From: Marixanthomonas sp. SCSIO 43207
GTDB lineage: Bacteria > Bacteroidota > Bacteroidia > Flavobacteriales > Flavobacteriaceae
Length of the DNA stretch: 64,000 nt
Direction: 5' to 3'
Assembly: GCF_019904255.1 (NCBI RefSeq)
Contig: NZ_CP063203.1
Span: forward strand, 2,242,001-2,306,000
Shown here: positions 1 to 9,129 of the stretch, piece by piece
Numbering within the stretch: the stretch's first letter is position 1
How the letters are laid out: each line of letters starts with the position of its first letter
Program-made: the position numbers and the translations under genes
The notes under the pieces: model-generated
What the model was told of the DNA's origin: nothing
The model's database searches: none
Seen by the model: only the letters and a program-made list of their open reading frames with translations

Positions 1-1402
1 AGTAAGTCAAGGTGAAGAAGCTCAATACGAGAAAACACCATCAAAATACGATCGTTCTGAACCACCTTTTGGAGAAGCTCCACTGTTTGAAATGCCAGAT
101 GTGTGGCAAGCCAAACTTGATAATGGAATGAATGTATTAGGAATTGAAAATACAGAGTTACCATTGATAACCTTCAACATCACTATACCTGGCGGTCACA
201 GACTAGATCCCAAAAATAAAGCAGGCTTAGCCGTGTTAACAGCAGATTTACTGAATGAAGGTACCCAAACCAAAACTCCGGCAGAATTAGAAGAAGCAAT
301 TGGTTTATTAGGTTCTAGTATAACAATACGAGGCGGTCTAGAAGAAATTACTGTTACAGGAAGCTGTTTGGCACGTAATTTTGATAAAACAATACAATTG
401 GTAGAAGAGATGTTACTTCAACCTCGTTGGGATGAAAAAGAATTTAATCGTTTAAAACAAGAATTACGTACCTCTTTAAAGGGACAGGAGGCAAATCCAC
501 GCTCAATTGGGGCGTTAAACTTTAACCGTTTAATTTATGGACAAGATCATACCTATGCGATACCATCTGAAGGAACTCTCGAAACCGAGAAGAATATATC
601 ATTGGCAGATGTAAAGGCTTTTTATAAAAACCTTTCACCCAATGGAGCTAGCTTTAAAGTAGTAGGAGACATACAAAAACAAGAGGTAACAAAAACATTA
701 GCATCATTATCAAATAAATGGAAAGGTGAAAAGATTAAGCTTCCTTCAGAAAAAATTACAAATATGTCTTCTCAAGGAAACCTATATTTTATTGATGTGC
801 CCAACTCTAAGCAATCTGTAATTTACATTGGGCTACCGGCCCTTTCAGCAAATAATGAAGATTTTCCGAAGTTGGATTTTGCAAATGAAATACTTGGCGG
901 TGGCTCTAGTGGAAGACTTTTTCAAACGTTGCGTATTGAAAAAGGATATACATATGGAGCATATTCGTTTGTTCCAGCACGAGATGAAATAGCACCATTT
1001 ACTATCAATACAAGTGTTCGTGCCAATGCAACCTTACCATCACTTGAAATTATAGAAAACATGGTAAAAGAATACGCACCTGGTTTTACAAAAGAAGATG
1101 TTGAGCTTACTCAAAATAAAGTGATTAAACAAAATACACGAGCTTATGAGTCATTAAATGCAAAATTGAATATACTTACTCAAATTGATAAATACGGAAA
1201 ATCAACAGACTATATAAGCGAAGAACAACAGTTGCTTATGAATATGAATCTTAAAGATTTTAAAAATATTATTAATAAATACATCAAAGAAAACAAAATG
1301 GTTTATGTTGTAGTAGGTGATAAAGCTACTCAGTTTGAAGAAGTAAAAAAACTAGGCAAAAAGGTTATCGAACTAGATATTTACGGCAACCCAATTAATT
1401 AA
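1..1402 (+). CDS. M16 family zinc-peptidase-like protein, C-terminal part (5' truncated by window)
   Basis: The frame is open from base 2, upstream of the first ATG at 92, so the true start lies outside the window. The 466 visible codons hold two M16 (insulinase/pitrilysin) modules. The HxxEH zinc site is not present: the equivalent helix reads LAVLTADLLNEGT, as in the non-catalytic half of M16 pairs. The later segment GGGSSGRLFQTLR...GYTYGAYS is the typical substrate-clamp region of the family. The active half is therefore probably encoded upstream, in the same long protein or in an adjacent gene. The role is likely envelope peptide degradation. The stop overlaps the ATG of the next gene (TAATG), which suggests translational coupling. 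Confidence 0.85.
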   Translation, partial: VSQGEEAQYEKTPSKYDRSEPPFGEAPLFEMPDVWQAKLDNGMNVLGIENTELPLITFNITIPGGHRLDPKNKAGLAVLTADLLNEGTQTKTPAELEEAIGLLGSSITIRGGLEEITVTGSCLARNFDKTIQLVEEMLLQPRWDEKEFNRLKQELRTSLKGQEANPRSIGALNFNRLIYGQDHTYAIPSEGTLETEKNISLADVKAFYKNLSPNGASFKVVGDIQKQEVTKTLASLSNKWKGEKIKLPSEKITNMSSQGNLYFIDVPNSKQSVIYIGLPALSANNEDFPKLDFANEILGGGSSGRLFQTLRIEKGYTYGAYSFVPARDEIAPFTINTSVRANATLPSLEIIENMVKEYAPGFTKEDVELTQNKVIKQNTRAYESLNAKLNILTQIDKYGKSTDYISEEQQLLMNMNLKDFKNIINKYIKENKMVYVVVGDKATQFEEVKKLGKKVIELDIYGNPIN

Positions 1403-2337
1403 TGCATATGCTTTTAGTACAAGAAAAAACTGCAACCGAAACTGTAGTAGCAGCTGTAGAAAACTACTATGAAGAATTTTTGATAGTTCTGCCTCGCATT
1501 GCATTGGCTATTTTTATAGTGGTTGCAGGTATCTTGATTGCTCAAGTAATTACCAATTTATTCAAAAGAAGGTTTTTAAACAAAGCAGAAGACCCTTTAA
1601 TGGCTCGTTTTCTCGCCCAAGCATTAAAAATTATATTAAGTTTAATTGCTATAATGGTTGCGCTAGATGTAGCCGGTTTAAGTGGTATTGCTACCGGAAT
1701 TTTAACTGCTGCCGGTGGTGCAGCAATTATTTTAGGTTTTGCTTTTCAAGACATTGGTAAAAACTTTTTAGCCGGGATTATTTTGGCTTTTAATAGACCT
1801 TTTAATATCAATGATACCATTATGGTCGATACGCATTTTGGGAAAGTAAAGGCACTTAACTTTAGGTATACCCACGTAAAAACTACAGACGGTCGTGATA
1901 TTTATATACCCAATAGTGACGTGCTTACCAAGCCTGTTGAAAACTACACCGCAGATGGTTTTTACCGTGTAGATTTTACGGTAGGAATAGGTTATGAAGA
2001 TGATATTGAAGCTGCCAAGACTATTATTCAGCAAATACTCGATAGCAATAAAGATATTGTACATAACGACACCCATGAAAACTTTGTAATAGAATCTGAA
2101 CTAGCCGCTAGTACAGTAAACCTCAAAGTATTATTTTGGGTACACACGATTGATTACAGAAAAGCTTCAAGAGTATTACGAGGTCAAGTAATTCAGCAAA
2201 TAAAAGTAGCACTTGATACAAACGGATTTAATCTTCCGGCAGATGTTAAAGAGATAAAACTTTACCGAAATGTAGAAGATATACCATTACGTTTACGTAA
2301 AGATCCTAGAGATTATCTTGAAGATAACAATAATTAA
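1402..2337 (+). CDS. MscS-family mechanosensitive ion channel
   Basis: The 311-residue protein has three hydrophobic segments (about residues 27-52, 68-90 and 93-120). They are followed by the MscS beta domain, with RPFNINDTIMVD and the IPNSDVLTKPVENYT signature, and an alpha/beta C-terminal part. The pore helix is the glycine/alanine-rich stretch TAAGGAAIILGFAFQDIGKN. MscS channels open under membrane tension and release solutes during osmotic downshock. The gene is coupled to the M16 gene by a one-base overlap. An alternative ATG two codons downstream cannot be excluded. A second MscS paralogue of similar size lies at 5328-6221 on the other strand. Confidence 0.9.
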   Translation: MHMLLVQEKTATETVVAAVENYYEEFLIVLPRIALAIFIVVAGILIAQVITNLFKRRFLNKAEDPLMARFLAQALKIILSLIAIMVALDVAGLSGIATGILTAAGGAAIILGFAFQDIGKNFLAGIILAFNRPFNINDTIMVDTHFGKVKALNFRYTHVKTTDGRDIYIPNSDVLTKPVENYTADGFYRVDFTVGIGYEDDIEAAKTIIQQILDSNKDIVHNDTHENFVIESELAASTVNLKVLFWVHTIDYRKASRVLRGQVIQQIKVALDTNGFNLPADVKEIKLYRNVEDIPLRLRKDPRDYLEDNNN

Positions 2338-2942
2338 TTAGAGCAGGGGAGTGGTTCATTGAGGATGGGATACTGCCAGTTTTTTTCATAACTATAGTGC
2401 CACCATTCTGTTCTTATGGTCTTAAAACCAAATTTGCGCATTCCTTCAATAAGGACTTTTCTGTTTGATAAAATTTCTTCAGAAAGATTATAATTATCAA
2501 TGTGCGCCTCTCTTCCAAAATAATCATAATCAGTGCCCATTTCTAGATAACAGCCTTCTAGTGTTACCAATGTAATATCTACTGCAGCAGCTCGATTGTG
2601 TACAGAGGCACCGTCGTAGGGATTAGCTACATACGTCGCTCTCGGAACTTTTTTCCACATTTTTTTCTGAACATCTAGCGGACGATAGCAATCGTAAACC
2701 TTAATCTTATATCCTTTTTCACAAAAATATCGATTTGCTTCAATGAGGGCTTGGGCAACTTCAGGCTGCAGTAAACACTTAGCACAATCATACAAAACTT
2801 CGCTTATAAAATTATTGGTAGTTGCATATCGTATTTCATAATCAAATTCTATTTTATCTGAAATATCTACCAATGTATCTTGCGCTTTGATTTCAGAAAA
2901 ACTAAAAATTAAAACTAATACAATAGAAAAATGCTGAAACAT
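2334..2942 (-). CDS. D-Ala-D-Ala dipeptidase-like protein (M15D, VanX/DdpX type)
   Basis: The protein has 202 residues and begins with a signal peptide (FQHFSIVLVLIFSFSEIKAQ), so it is exported. The zinc and catalytic motifs of the VanX family are visible: SVHNRAAAVDITL gives the SxHxxGxAxD-type ligands, with G replaced by A, and EWWHYSY gives the ExWH motif. VanX-like enzymes cleave D-Ala-D-Ala dipeptide. Outside vancomycin clusters they are thought to recycle peptidoglycan fragments. No van genes are nearby, so a resistance role is unlikely. The gene converges on mscS and the two 3' ends overlap by 4 bp. Confidence 0.85.
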   Translation of the reverse strand: MFQHFSIVLVLIFSFSEIKAQDTLVDISDKIEFDYEIRYATTNNFISEVLYDCAKCLLQPEVAQALIEANRYFCEKGYKIKVYDCYRPLDVQKKMWKKVPRATYVANPYDGASVHNRAAAVDITLVTLEGCYLEMGTDYDYFGREAHIDNYNLSEEILSNRKVLIEGMRKFGFKTIRTEWWHYSYEKNWQYPILNEPLPCSN

Positions 2943-3011
2943 ATTGAGGCTTTGCAGAGGTGTGTATTCAAATTTAAGGATTAATTAATAACAATTGCTT
3001 TTTTGCATTTG

Positions 3012-3019
3012 TAACTTTG
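3012..3019 (+). promoter_or_regulatory. Bacteroidota -7 promoter element (TAACTTTG)
   Basis: This is an exact match to TAnnTTTG, 17 bp before the ATG of the SDR gene, which gives a short leader. The nearest TTG (2995-2997) is only 14 bp upstream, shorter than the usual 17-23, so the -33 half is weak. Confidence 0.45.
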
Positions 3020-3036
3020 AATAAAATAAAATTTAT

Positions 3037-3771
3037 ATGGAAAAACTAAACAATAAAGTAGCATTAATAACCGGCGGAACCAAAGGAATTGGTTATGGTA
3101 TAGCTGTAAGTTTATTACAAAACGGGATTAATGTAGCCATTACGGGCAGAAATGAAAAGACCGCAAAAGAAGCAGCAGAACGTTTAAACACTTCAGAAAA
3201 TAATCACGGAAAAGCTGTAGGTATTGAGGCTGATGTAAAAGATTATAAAAGCCAACAACAAGCCGTTAATCAAGTGATTGAAGAATTTGGTAAATTAGAT
3301 TTTGTGATCGCCAATGCTGGTCTTGGTCATTTTGGTTCAATTGAAGAACTAACGGTAGAACAGTGGCAAGAAACGATTGACACCAATTTGTCTGGAGTAT
3401 TTTATACTTTAAAAGCGAGTGTAGATGCTCTTAAAAAAGAAAAAGGATATTTTATAAGTATTTCAAGCTTGGCAGGAACAAACTTTTTTGCCGGTGGAGC
3501 AGCGTATAATGCAAGTAAATTTGGAGTGACAGGATTTACGCAAGCAGCGATGCTTGACCTTCGTAAGCACAATGTTAAAGTAAGTACGATAATGCCTGGT
3601 AGCGTTTCTACTTATTTTAATGGTAACGAGCCTACTGAAGGTGATGAAGCTTGGAAAATACAAATAGAAGATATTGGTAAACTAGTTATAGATTTATTAA
3701 CTATGAATCCACGTACGTTACCAAGTAAAATTGAGGTGCGACCAACGTTACCTCCAAGTGCAAAAAAATAA
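3037..3771 (+). CDS. Short-chain dehydrogenase/reductase (3-oxoacyl-ACP reductase-like)
   Basis: This is a 244-residue classical SDR. The NAD(P)-binding motif TGGTKGIGYG is at residues 13-22, the structural NAG motif near residue 93, the catalytic Ser in ISISSLAG, and the YNASK (YxxxK) pair near residue 155. The length and motifs fit the FabG-like group, but the substrate cannot be told from the sequence. There is no fatty-acid gene next to it. The gene stands alone between two minus-strand genes, with its own promoter-like element at 3012. Confidence 0.88.
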   Translation: MEKLNNKVALITGGTKGIGYGIAVSLLQNGINVAITGRNEKTAKEAAERLNTSENNHGKAVGIEADVKDYKSQQQAVNQVIEEFGKLDFVIANAGLGHFGSIEELTVEQWQETIDTNLSGVFYTLKASVDALKKEKGYFISISSLAGTNFFAGGAAYNASKFGVTGFTQAAMLDLRKHNVKVSTIMPGSVSTYFNGNEPTEGDEAWKIQIEDIGKLVIDLLTMNPRTLPSKIEVRPTLPPSAKK

Positions 3772-3781
3772 GGAATATGAA

Positions 3782-4144
3782 TTACCTGAAAAACGCCTCT
3801 GCCCAATTTTGAGCATCGGTAAGTTTTTCAAAGAAAGCAAAACTATTTTCAAATAAGGGCTGTTCTGTAATGGCCCTTTCTCTTTCCATAGGATCTGCAG
3901 AAACAATTGCTAGACCTTTCATATTATCAAGTCCCTTAACTTTATAGACATTTAAGTCAATGTCGTGTTTATAACTTCTTTCAGAAATTAAAACAAAGGG
4001 ATCATTATTAAATATCTCTTGAAATTTTCTTTGTATGATGTTGGCTTTATCAAGATCATAAAAAACATTTTCAAACACCTTTATAATAGCATACTTTGAA
4101 AATATGCTCAATTCACAAAAATCAGTATTTATTTTTTGTATCAT
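3782..4144 (-). CDS. Hypothetical protein, possibly SpoIIAA/STAS-like
   Basis: The protein has 120 residues from the ATG at 4144; a TTG two codons earlier is a less likely start. It is soluble, with no signal peptide or membrane helix. The pattern of alternating strands and helices (YAIIKVFENV, DPFVLISERS, KGLAIVSADP, FFEKLTDAQNWAEAFF) resembles the SpoIIAA-like or STAS-like proteins common in flavobacteria, in which an aspartyl strand is followed by a C-terminal AxxWL-type helix. That assignment is an inference from the pattern only. The gene converges on the SDR gene, with 10 bp between the stop codons. Confidence 0.6.
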   Translation of the reverse strand: MIQKINTDFCELSIFSKYAIIKVFENVFYDLDKANIIQRKFQEIFNNDPFVLISERSYKHDIDLNVYKVKGLDNMKGLAIVSADPMERERAITEQPLFENSFAFFEKLTDAQNWAEAFFR

Positions 4145-4278
4145 TATCAAGTAACAGCTTTAATTAAATAAGCTGCTAATTAAAGATACTAAAAATTTAA
4201 ACATCTTTTAACATTTTTTTATAAAATCTTTAACATTTTAAATATTTGATAGTTAGACGGTTACATTTACAAACAAAA

Positions 4279-4302
4279 AAAGCGATCCATCTGGATCGCT
4301 TT
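4279..4302 (-). terminator. Rho-independent terminator of the OmpA-like gene
   Basis: A 10-bp perfect stem (AAAGCGATCC/GGATCGCTTT) with a 4-nt loop is followed, in the minus direction, by seven U. It sits 20 bp after the stop of the OmpA-like lipoprotein gene. Confidence 0.85.
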
Positions 4303-4322
4303 AAATTGGATATTTTAACAAA

Positions 4323-5165
4323 TTAATTTGCTGAAAGTAATGCTAAAAACTTGTCAAGATTTGGTAAAATTACAATTCTCGTTCTTCTGTTTTTTGCATA
4401 TGCTTCTTTAGACTCGTCTTCAGTAAGTGGGTGAAAACTACTTCTACCGGCAGCAATTAATTTTTTAGGATCTACTCCATAATCATCTTGTAACTTTCTT
4501 ATTACTGCAGTTGAACGCTCAACACTTAGCTCCCAGTTATCTTTTACATACGATCCTGGTTTAACGGTTTGAGAGTCAGTATGTCCTTCTACCATAACTT
4601 CCATAGCTGGTTCACTATTAATAACATTGGCAAGACGCTCTAAAAGGTTGTTTGCTTTGCTGTTAACACGTGCACTACCAGATTTAAATAATAATTTATC
4701 TGATACTGTAATCATAACTACTGTTTCATCAATATCTATTTGAATATCGTCTTCTTCGCCTTCAGCAATAAGAGTATTGTCAAGGTTTTTCTTCAAATTA
4801 TATGAAACAATAAGATTCATACTGTCTTCAAGTGTTTTGGCTTGTGCCAGTTCTGCTTGATCAACATTGGCAAGAGCAGCTCTCATTTTTTCTTTATCTT
4901 TTTTAGAAACAACAACGTTTCCTTCTAGTTGTAAGCGACTGTCGTTAGTATCTTTTAAAGATTGTATTTTTGAATTATAATCGGCTACTCGCTCTTCAAT
5001 CTTTGCGTATTTAGCTTCAATTTCTTCTTTTTCAACTTGAGTTTTGGCAAGTTGTGAACGTGTTTCGTTGTAATCGTTTTGTAGTTCAACATACTTCTTT
5101 TTAGAAACACATGATGTAAATACAAATGCTCCCGAAAGTAGGGTTAGTGCGATTAACTTTTTCAT
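4323..5165 (-). CDS. OmpA-family lipoprotein with coiled coil
   Basis: I chose the ATG at 5165 (280 residues) because it begins MKKLIALTLLSGAFVFTSC, a lipoprotein signal with the lipobox ending at Cys19; the upstream in-frame extension would bury it. A coiled-coil stretch follows (about residues 20-100, KKKYVELQNDYNETRSQLAK onwards). The C-terminal OmpA domain carries the peptidoglycan-binding pattern VEGHTDS...LSVERSTAVIRKL...GRSSFHPL...NRRTRIVI. The protein would be anchored in the outer membrane and bind peptidoglycan noncovalently. It has its own promoter (5195) and terminator (4279). Confidence 0.9.
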   Translation of the reverse strand: MKKLIALTLLSGAFVFTSCVSKKKYVELQNDYNETRSQLAKTQVEKEEIEAKYAKIEERVADYNSKIQSLKDTNDSRLQLEGNVVVSKKDKEKMRAALANVDQAELAQAKTLEDSMNLIVSYNLKKNLDNTLIAEGEEDDIQIDIDETVVMITVSDKLLFKSGSARVNSKANNLLERLANVINSEPAMEVMVEGHTDSQTVKPGSYVKDNWELSVERSTAVIRKLQDDYGVDPKKLIAAGRSSFHPLTEDESKEAYAKNRRTRIVILPNLDKFLALLSAN

Positions 5166-5194
5166 ATTAATTAGTTTTAAGTTTATTGTTGTCA

Positions 5195-5202
5195 CAAATA
5201 TA
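5195..5202 (-). promoter_or_regulatory. -7 promoter element (TATATTTG) of the OmpA-like gene
   Basis: Read on the minus strand this is an exact TAnnTTTG, 29 bp upstream of the ATG at 5165. A perfect inverted repeat (5199-5218) overlaps its upstream edge. No clear TTG lies at the -33 distance. Confidence 0.55.
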
Positions 5203-5218
5203 CGTGTAAACACGTATA
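5199..5218. promoter_or_regulatory. Perfect inverted repeat overlapping the OmpA-like gene promoter
   Basis: Two 9-bp arms, TATACGTGT and ACACGTATA, are separated by AA. The repeat covers the spacer side of the -7 element, a position suited to a dimeric repressor or activator. Part of it (CACGTATACGT, starting at 5211) recurs in the rlmF/VTT intergenic region at 49240. Confidence 0.4.
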
Positions 5219-5280
5219 CGTATATAGTTAAGGTTTCCTATTGTTTTGTTAAAAAAACTTAAAATCAGTAGGTTATAAAA

Positions 5281-5306
5281 AAAACGGACACCTAAGTGCC
5301 CGTTTT
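5281..5306 (-). terminator. Rho-independent terminator of the second mscS gene
   Basis: AAAACGGACAC and GTGCCCGTTTT form an 11-bp stem with one A/C mismatch around a CTAA loop. It is followed by a U-tract in the minus direction, 22 bp after the stop of the MscS gene. Confidence 0.8.
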
Positions 5307-5327
5307 AATTTTTTGGAAACCAGAATA

Positions 5328-6221
5328 TTAATCCTGATTTTTTGAAGCCATTTGCAGCTTATTTTTTCCGAAGTCTAACGTACGTATAGGGAACGGAATA
5401 TTAACACCGGCTTCATCAAAGTGTTTCTTAATTAATTTGATGGCTTTGTGTTGTGCGGCTAATTTTGGCTTTGGTTTTTTGCTGTCAATCCAAAAACGAG
5501 TAACAAAATTAATAGAGCTGTCGCCAAATTCAGTAAAGAAGAACTCAACACCTTCACCTTCTTGTTGTTTAAAGTTGTCTTGAATCACTTTGGTAACAAG
5601 ATCTTCTACTTTTTGAAGGTCGTCTTCATAACCAACTCCACATGAAACATCTACTCGAGAACGATCAGACCAAGAATAATTAGTGAATGGGTTGTCAATA
5701 AAGATTGAGTTAGGTATAATTACGTATTCATTATCGGTTTGTCTTATTGTTATGTTGCGTAAACTTATTTCGGTTACATAGCCTTTACTGTCACCGGCTT
5801 CAATATAATCGCCTATTCTTACTTTGGGTAAAAAGGAAAGCATCAAACCAGAGAACGTATTACTTAAAGTACCTTGTAACGCCAGTCCTATTGCCAAACC
5901 TACAACTCCGGCACCAGCCAATACAGAGGTAAGTACTTTATCGAGCTCCATTACTCCTAGAGCAATAAAAAAGCCTACTAGTATTACAAGCGCAAAGATT
6001 ATTTTGCTAAGCATTTGTTTTATAGATTCTTCATTAATTCTTTTAAGAAGAACCCTTCTAGAAAATTTTGAAATTATTCTTGCAGCGAAGTAAAAAAGTA
6101 CCATTACCAAAATTGCAACGGCAAAATTGGGTAGCTTCAAGATGATGGCATCTAGCCAACCGCCTAGCTTTTCCCATAAATTTGAAATAGCATCATTAAC
6201 TGAAAATATGTTCTCGTCCAT
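5328..6221 (-). CDS. MscS-family small-conductance mechanosensitive channel
   Basis: The protein has 297 residues with three membrane segments (about 30-50, 68-90 and 95-125). The pore helix LAGAGVVGLAIGLALQGTLS has the Gly/Ala packing of MscS TM3. It is followed by the beta domain with the signature IIPNSIFIDNPFTNYSW and a cytoplasmic alpha/beta domain. The predicted role is release of solutes under membrane tension. It resembles E. coli MscS more closely than the paralogue at 1402-2337 does. The gene is separated by 21 bp from the SLC13-type permease gene upstream on the same strand, so the two may be cotranscribed. Confidence 0.92.
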   Translation of the reverse strand: MDENIFSVNDAISNLWEKLGGWLDAIILKLPNFAVAILVMVLFYFAARIISKFSRRVLLKRINEESIKQMLSKIIFALVILVGFFIALGVMELDKVLTSVLAGAGVVGLAIGLALQGTLSNTFSGLMLSFLPKVRIGDYIEAGDSKGYVTEISLRNITIRQTDNEYVIIPNSIFIDNPFTNYSWSDRSRVDVSCGVGYEDDLQKVEDLVTKVIQDNFKQQEGEGVEFFFTEFGDSSINFVTRFWIDSKKPKPKLAAQHKAIKLIKKHFDEAGVNIPFPIRTLDFGKNKLQMASKNQD

Positions 6222-6242
6222 TATTTTATTTTTTATATATAG

Positions 6243-8060
6243 TTATAGTAATGAAGAAAGCATAAACGTACCAAGAATCCATAAGGTGATTGATACTATA
6301 CCTCCTATAATTAAAAAGTGTCTAAACTTGTAAATACCCATTCCGTAAATAAGGGTGTTTGTTTGATAGCCTACCGGCGTAAAAAAACTAAAGTTTGCAC
6401 CAAACAAAACAGCCAGAATAAAAGGTTTAAAGGGTAACTCCATCCCTGCAGCTATTGATATAGCAATTGGTGTCATAATAATTGCTGTAGCGTTATTGCT
6501 AATAACACCACTCATAACCATGGTGATAAGAAAGATCAATCCTATTATGATAAAATTTGACCTTCCGCTCAAGAGATCTATTAATTGATTTGAAAGCCAC
6601 TGGTCTGCACCGGTATTATGCATTGCAATTCCTAACGGAATCATTCCTGCTAACAGAAAAATTACTTGCCAGTTAACACGGTGGTAAACATCGGTTAGTT
6701 TAATACATTGCGAAAGTAGCAATAGACTTACGCCAAGTAACGAACTTATTAAAATAGTTAATAGACCACTTGCGGCCAAACCAATTATTAATAACAATAT
6801 ACCAAATGCAATACTTTTTTTAAAATTATTTTTTTCGGCAGGGATGTCGTGTTCTTGTAATATTGCTACATTCTCTAATAATTCTAATCGAGGAATATCT
6901 TGTTTGGGAATTTCAACTAATAATCTATCACCGGGTTTTAAAGCTATTTGTCTTATATCTTTGCGTATAAGTCTTTCTTTGGTATTACGTATGTTTTTTC
7001 GTTTCCTAATAGCGATGGGTGTTGCATTTTGAATGGATTGTCTTCTTATTTCTTTCAAAGATTTTCCTATCAATTGTGAACCGGGAAGAATTAATAACTC
7101 TGCAAACCCTAGGTTTTCAGGATTATCTTCCTCTTCCATGTCTTCAAGTTTATATACTGTTTCGCTTACACTGAGCCTTTCATGAATGTCTAATCCTTCA
7201 AACTCATTGAGTTTCATTAAATTATCAAGATTACAGAGTAATAAAAGCTTGTCACCTTTTTTTAAAGTTATATAGCGTCCCGGTGCATTATTGGTTTGAC
7301 TGTTTCTAGATATTTTTAATAGAGAAATATCTTCATTGTTAAATAAAAATGTGTCTTCAATCTTTTTGCCAATAAGTGATGAGTTTTCTGTTACGAATAC
7401 TGATGTAACATAGTTTTCAATTTTATACTCGTCTTCAATGGTTTCTTTTCTTTCTTTGGGTAACCACCTTGAGGCTATGGTGATGATTACTATTGAAACT
7501 ACCAGGAAGATGATTCCGTAGAATGAAAATTCAAAAAAACTAAATCGTTCTGCTCCCAAGTTTAAGGCAACAGAATTTACTATTAGGTTTGTAGAGGTAC
7601 CCATTAATGTGCAGCTGCCGCCTAATATACCTGCAAATGAAATAGGTAATAATAGTTTTGATTCAGGTAGGTTAAACCTGCTTGATAATTCAGAAATAAT
7701 TTTGATAAATACAATTACAACTGCGGTGGTGCTTATAAATGCTGAAATTCCTGCTGTGATAAACATAAATACAGGAAGTAAGATAATAAAGGGGAGAACA
7801 TGTAATTTTTTTAAAAATCGTGCTAAGGTAGAGATCACGCCGGTGTCTTCCATTCCTATTGCGACAATCATTAGCGCAAGAACGGTAATGGTTGCAGTGT
7901 TTGAAAAACCTGAAATAGCTTCTTCCGGATTAACCAATCCACAAACGGCTAGGGCTACTATAATGAAAAGCGCTATTTTATCTACCGGAAAAACTTCAAA
8001 GGCAAATAGTGCTATAGTAATAAGTAGAATAGAAAAAACGAGTATAATTTCTACTGTCAT
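6243..8060 (-). CDS. SLC13/ArsB-type permease with two TrkA-C (RCK_C) domains
   Basis: The ATG at 8060 (605 residues, MTVEIILVFSILLITIALFA) is preferred over an in-frame start at 8090, because the protein then opens with a membrane helix as is usual for the family. Two blocks of membrane helices flank a cytoplasmic region with two TrkA-C domains, recognisable by SSLIGKKIED...LKKGDKLLLL and SQLIGKSLKEIRRQS...LKPGDRLLVE. The helix block contains STTAVVIVFIKI and the second-block repeat NNATAIIMTPIAI, as in divalent anion:Na+ symporters. The substrate (dicarboxylate, sulfate or another anion) cannot be read from the sequence. Confidence 0.88.
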   Translation of the reverse strand: MTVEIILVFSILLITIALFAFEVFPVDKIALFIIVALAVCGLVNPEEAISGFSNTATITVLALMIVAIGMEDTGVISTLARFLKKLHVLPFIILLPVFMFITAGISAFISTTAVVIVFIKIISELSSRFNLPESKLLLPISFAGILGGSCTLMGTSTNLIVNSVALNLGAERFSFFEFSFYGIIFLVVSIVIITIASRWLPKERKETIEDEYKIENYVTSVFVTENSSLIGKKIEDTFLFNNEDISLLKISRNSQTNNAPGRYITLKKGDKLLLLCNLDNLMKLNEFEGLDIHERLSVSETVYKLEDMEEEDNPENLGFAELLILPGSQLIGKSLKEIRRQSIQNATPIAIRKRKNIRNTKERLIRKDIRQIALKPGDRLLVEIPKQDIPRLELLENVAILQEHDIPAEKNNFKKSIAFGILLLIIGLAASGLLTILISSLLGVSLLLLSQCIKLTDVYHRVNWQVIFLLAGMIPLGIAMHNTGADQWLSNQLIDLLSGRSNFIIIGLIFLITMVMSGVISNNATAIIMTPIAISIAAGMELPFKPFILAVLFGANFSFFTPVGYQTNTLIYGMGIYKFRHFLIIGGIVSITLWILGTFMLSSLL

Positions 8061-8128
8061 ATCCTTACGTTGATTTAGATAAAGATACACCTAGAAACTA
8101 TACTCGCTTCTAAAAAAATCTTAAAATA

Positions 8129-8995
8129 TTATCCTAGATATTTTTTCAAGATGTGGCTTTTAGATTGTTGACGCAATCTTCTTATAGCCTTTTCACGTAT
8201 TTGACGCACGCGTTCTCTACTTAAATCGAAAGTGTCACCAATTTCTTGCAATGTCATAACTGGTTGACCACCAAGACCAAAGTTTAAACGTACTACATCT
8301 GCTTCTCTTGGAGAAAGTGTATCTAGTGCACGATCAATTTCAATCCTAAGCGATTCGTGAATTAAAGATTTGTCTGGATTAGGACTTTCTCCAGAGCTAA
8401 TCACATCATATAAGTTATTATCGTTTTCACCTTCTTGAAAAGGAGCATCCATCGATAAACTCTTATTTGAATTTTTTAAAGAACTCTTTACTTTTCTTAC
8501 TGAAATATCAAGCTCTTTAGCAATTTCTTCTGCGGTAGGTTTACGCTGGTGAACTTGCTCAAGATGAATAGCAGCTTTGTTAATTTTGCTAATATCACCA
8601 ATTTTGTTAAGCGGTAAACGTACCACACGAGCTTGTTCAGCGATAGCTTGTAAGATAGATTGTCTAATCCACCAAACAGCATAAGAAATAAATTTGAAAC
8701 CACGAGTTTCATCAAAACGTTTTGCGGCTTTTACCAAACCAACATTTCCTTCATTAATAAGGTCAGAAAGACTTAACCCTTGATTTTGGTACTGTTTAGC
8801 TACCGAAATCACGAAACGAAGGTTAGAACGCGTAAGCTTCTCTAGGGCAGCTTGATCACCTTCACGAATACGTTGTGCCAATTCCACTTCTTCCTCGGCG
8901 GTAATCATGTCAATTTTACTTACATCTTGTAAATAACTATTTAAAGACTTCGTTTCCCTATTGGTAACCTGCTTCGTAATCTTAAGTTGTCTCAT
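8129..8995 (-). CDS. rpoD: RNA polymerase primary sigma factor
   Basis: The protein has 288 residues and lacks region 1.1, the usual form of the principal sigma factor in Bacteroidota. Region 1.2 begins at [20 protein letters not shown]. Region 2 has [17 protein letters not shown] and [13 protein letters not shown] for core binding, -10 recognition and melting. Region 3 follows. Region 4.2 ends with [20 protein letters not shown], the helix-turn-helix that reads the -35/-33 element. In this phylum the factor recognises TTTG and TAnnTTTG boxes, and several of these are visible in the window. It is monocistronic, 38 bp before the permease gene on the same strand. Confidence 0.95.
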   Translation of the reverse strand: MRQLKITKQVTNRETKSLNSYLQDVSKIDMITAEEEVELAQRIREGDQAALEKLTRSNLRFVISVAKQYQNQGLSLSDLINEGNVGLVKAAKRFDETRGFKFISYAVWWIRQSILQAIAEQARVVRLPLNKIGDISKINKAAIHLEQVHQRKPTAEEIAKELDISVRKVKSSLKNSNKSLSMDAPFQEGENDNNLYDVISSGESPNPDKSLIHESLRIEIDRALDTLSPREADVVRLNFGLGGQPVMTLQEIGDTFDLSRERVRQIREKAIRRLRQQSKSHILKKYLG

Positions 8996-9129
8996 ATATA
9001 TAGCGTGTATTTAATTTTAATAACAGGGCATGATAATACATAGAATCCATAAATCCAAATTCTTAACAACTTTTGTTAAAAATTATGCCGAAAAAAATGA
9101 AAAAAGTACTTTAAAGCTAAAATCACGAG

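Noticed and set aside
1768-2076. 102-residue minus-strand frame within the first mscS gene
   Set aside because: It lies fully antisense to a clear MscS gene, has no motifs and shows atypical composition.
2334-2942. Vancomycin-resistance vanX
   Set aside because: The VanX-type dipeptidase has a signal peptide and no vanH/vanA neighbours, so a wall-recycling role is more likely.
7609-8073. 154-residue plus-strand frame inside the SLC13-type permease gene
   Set aside because: It is antisense to a well-supported membrane protein. Its Ile/Ala/Thr-rich content is the mirror of the hydrophobic codons on the other strand.
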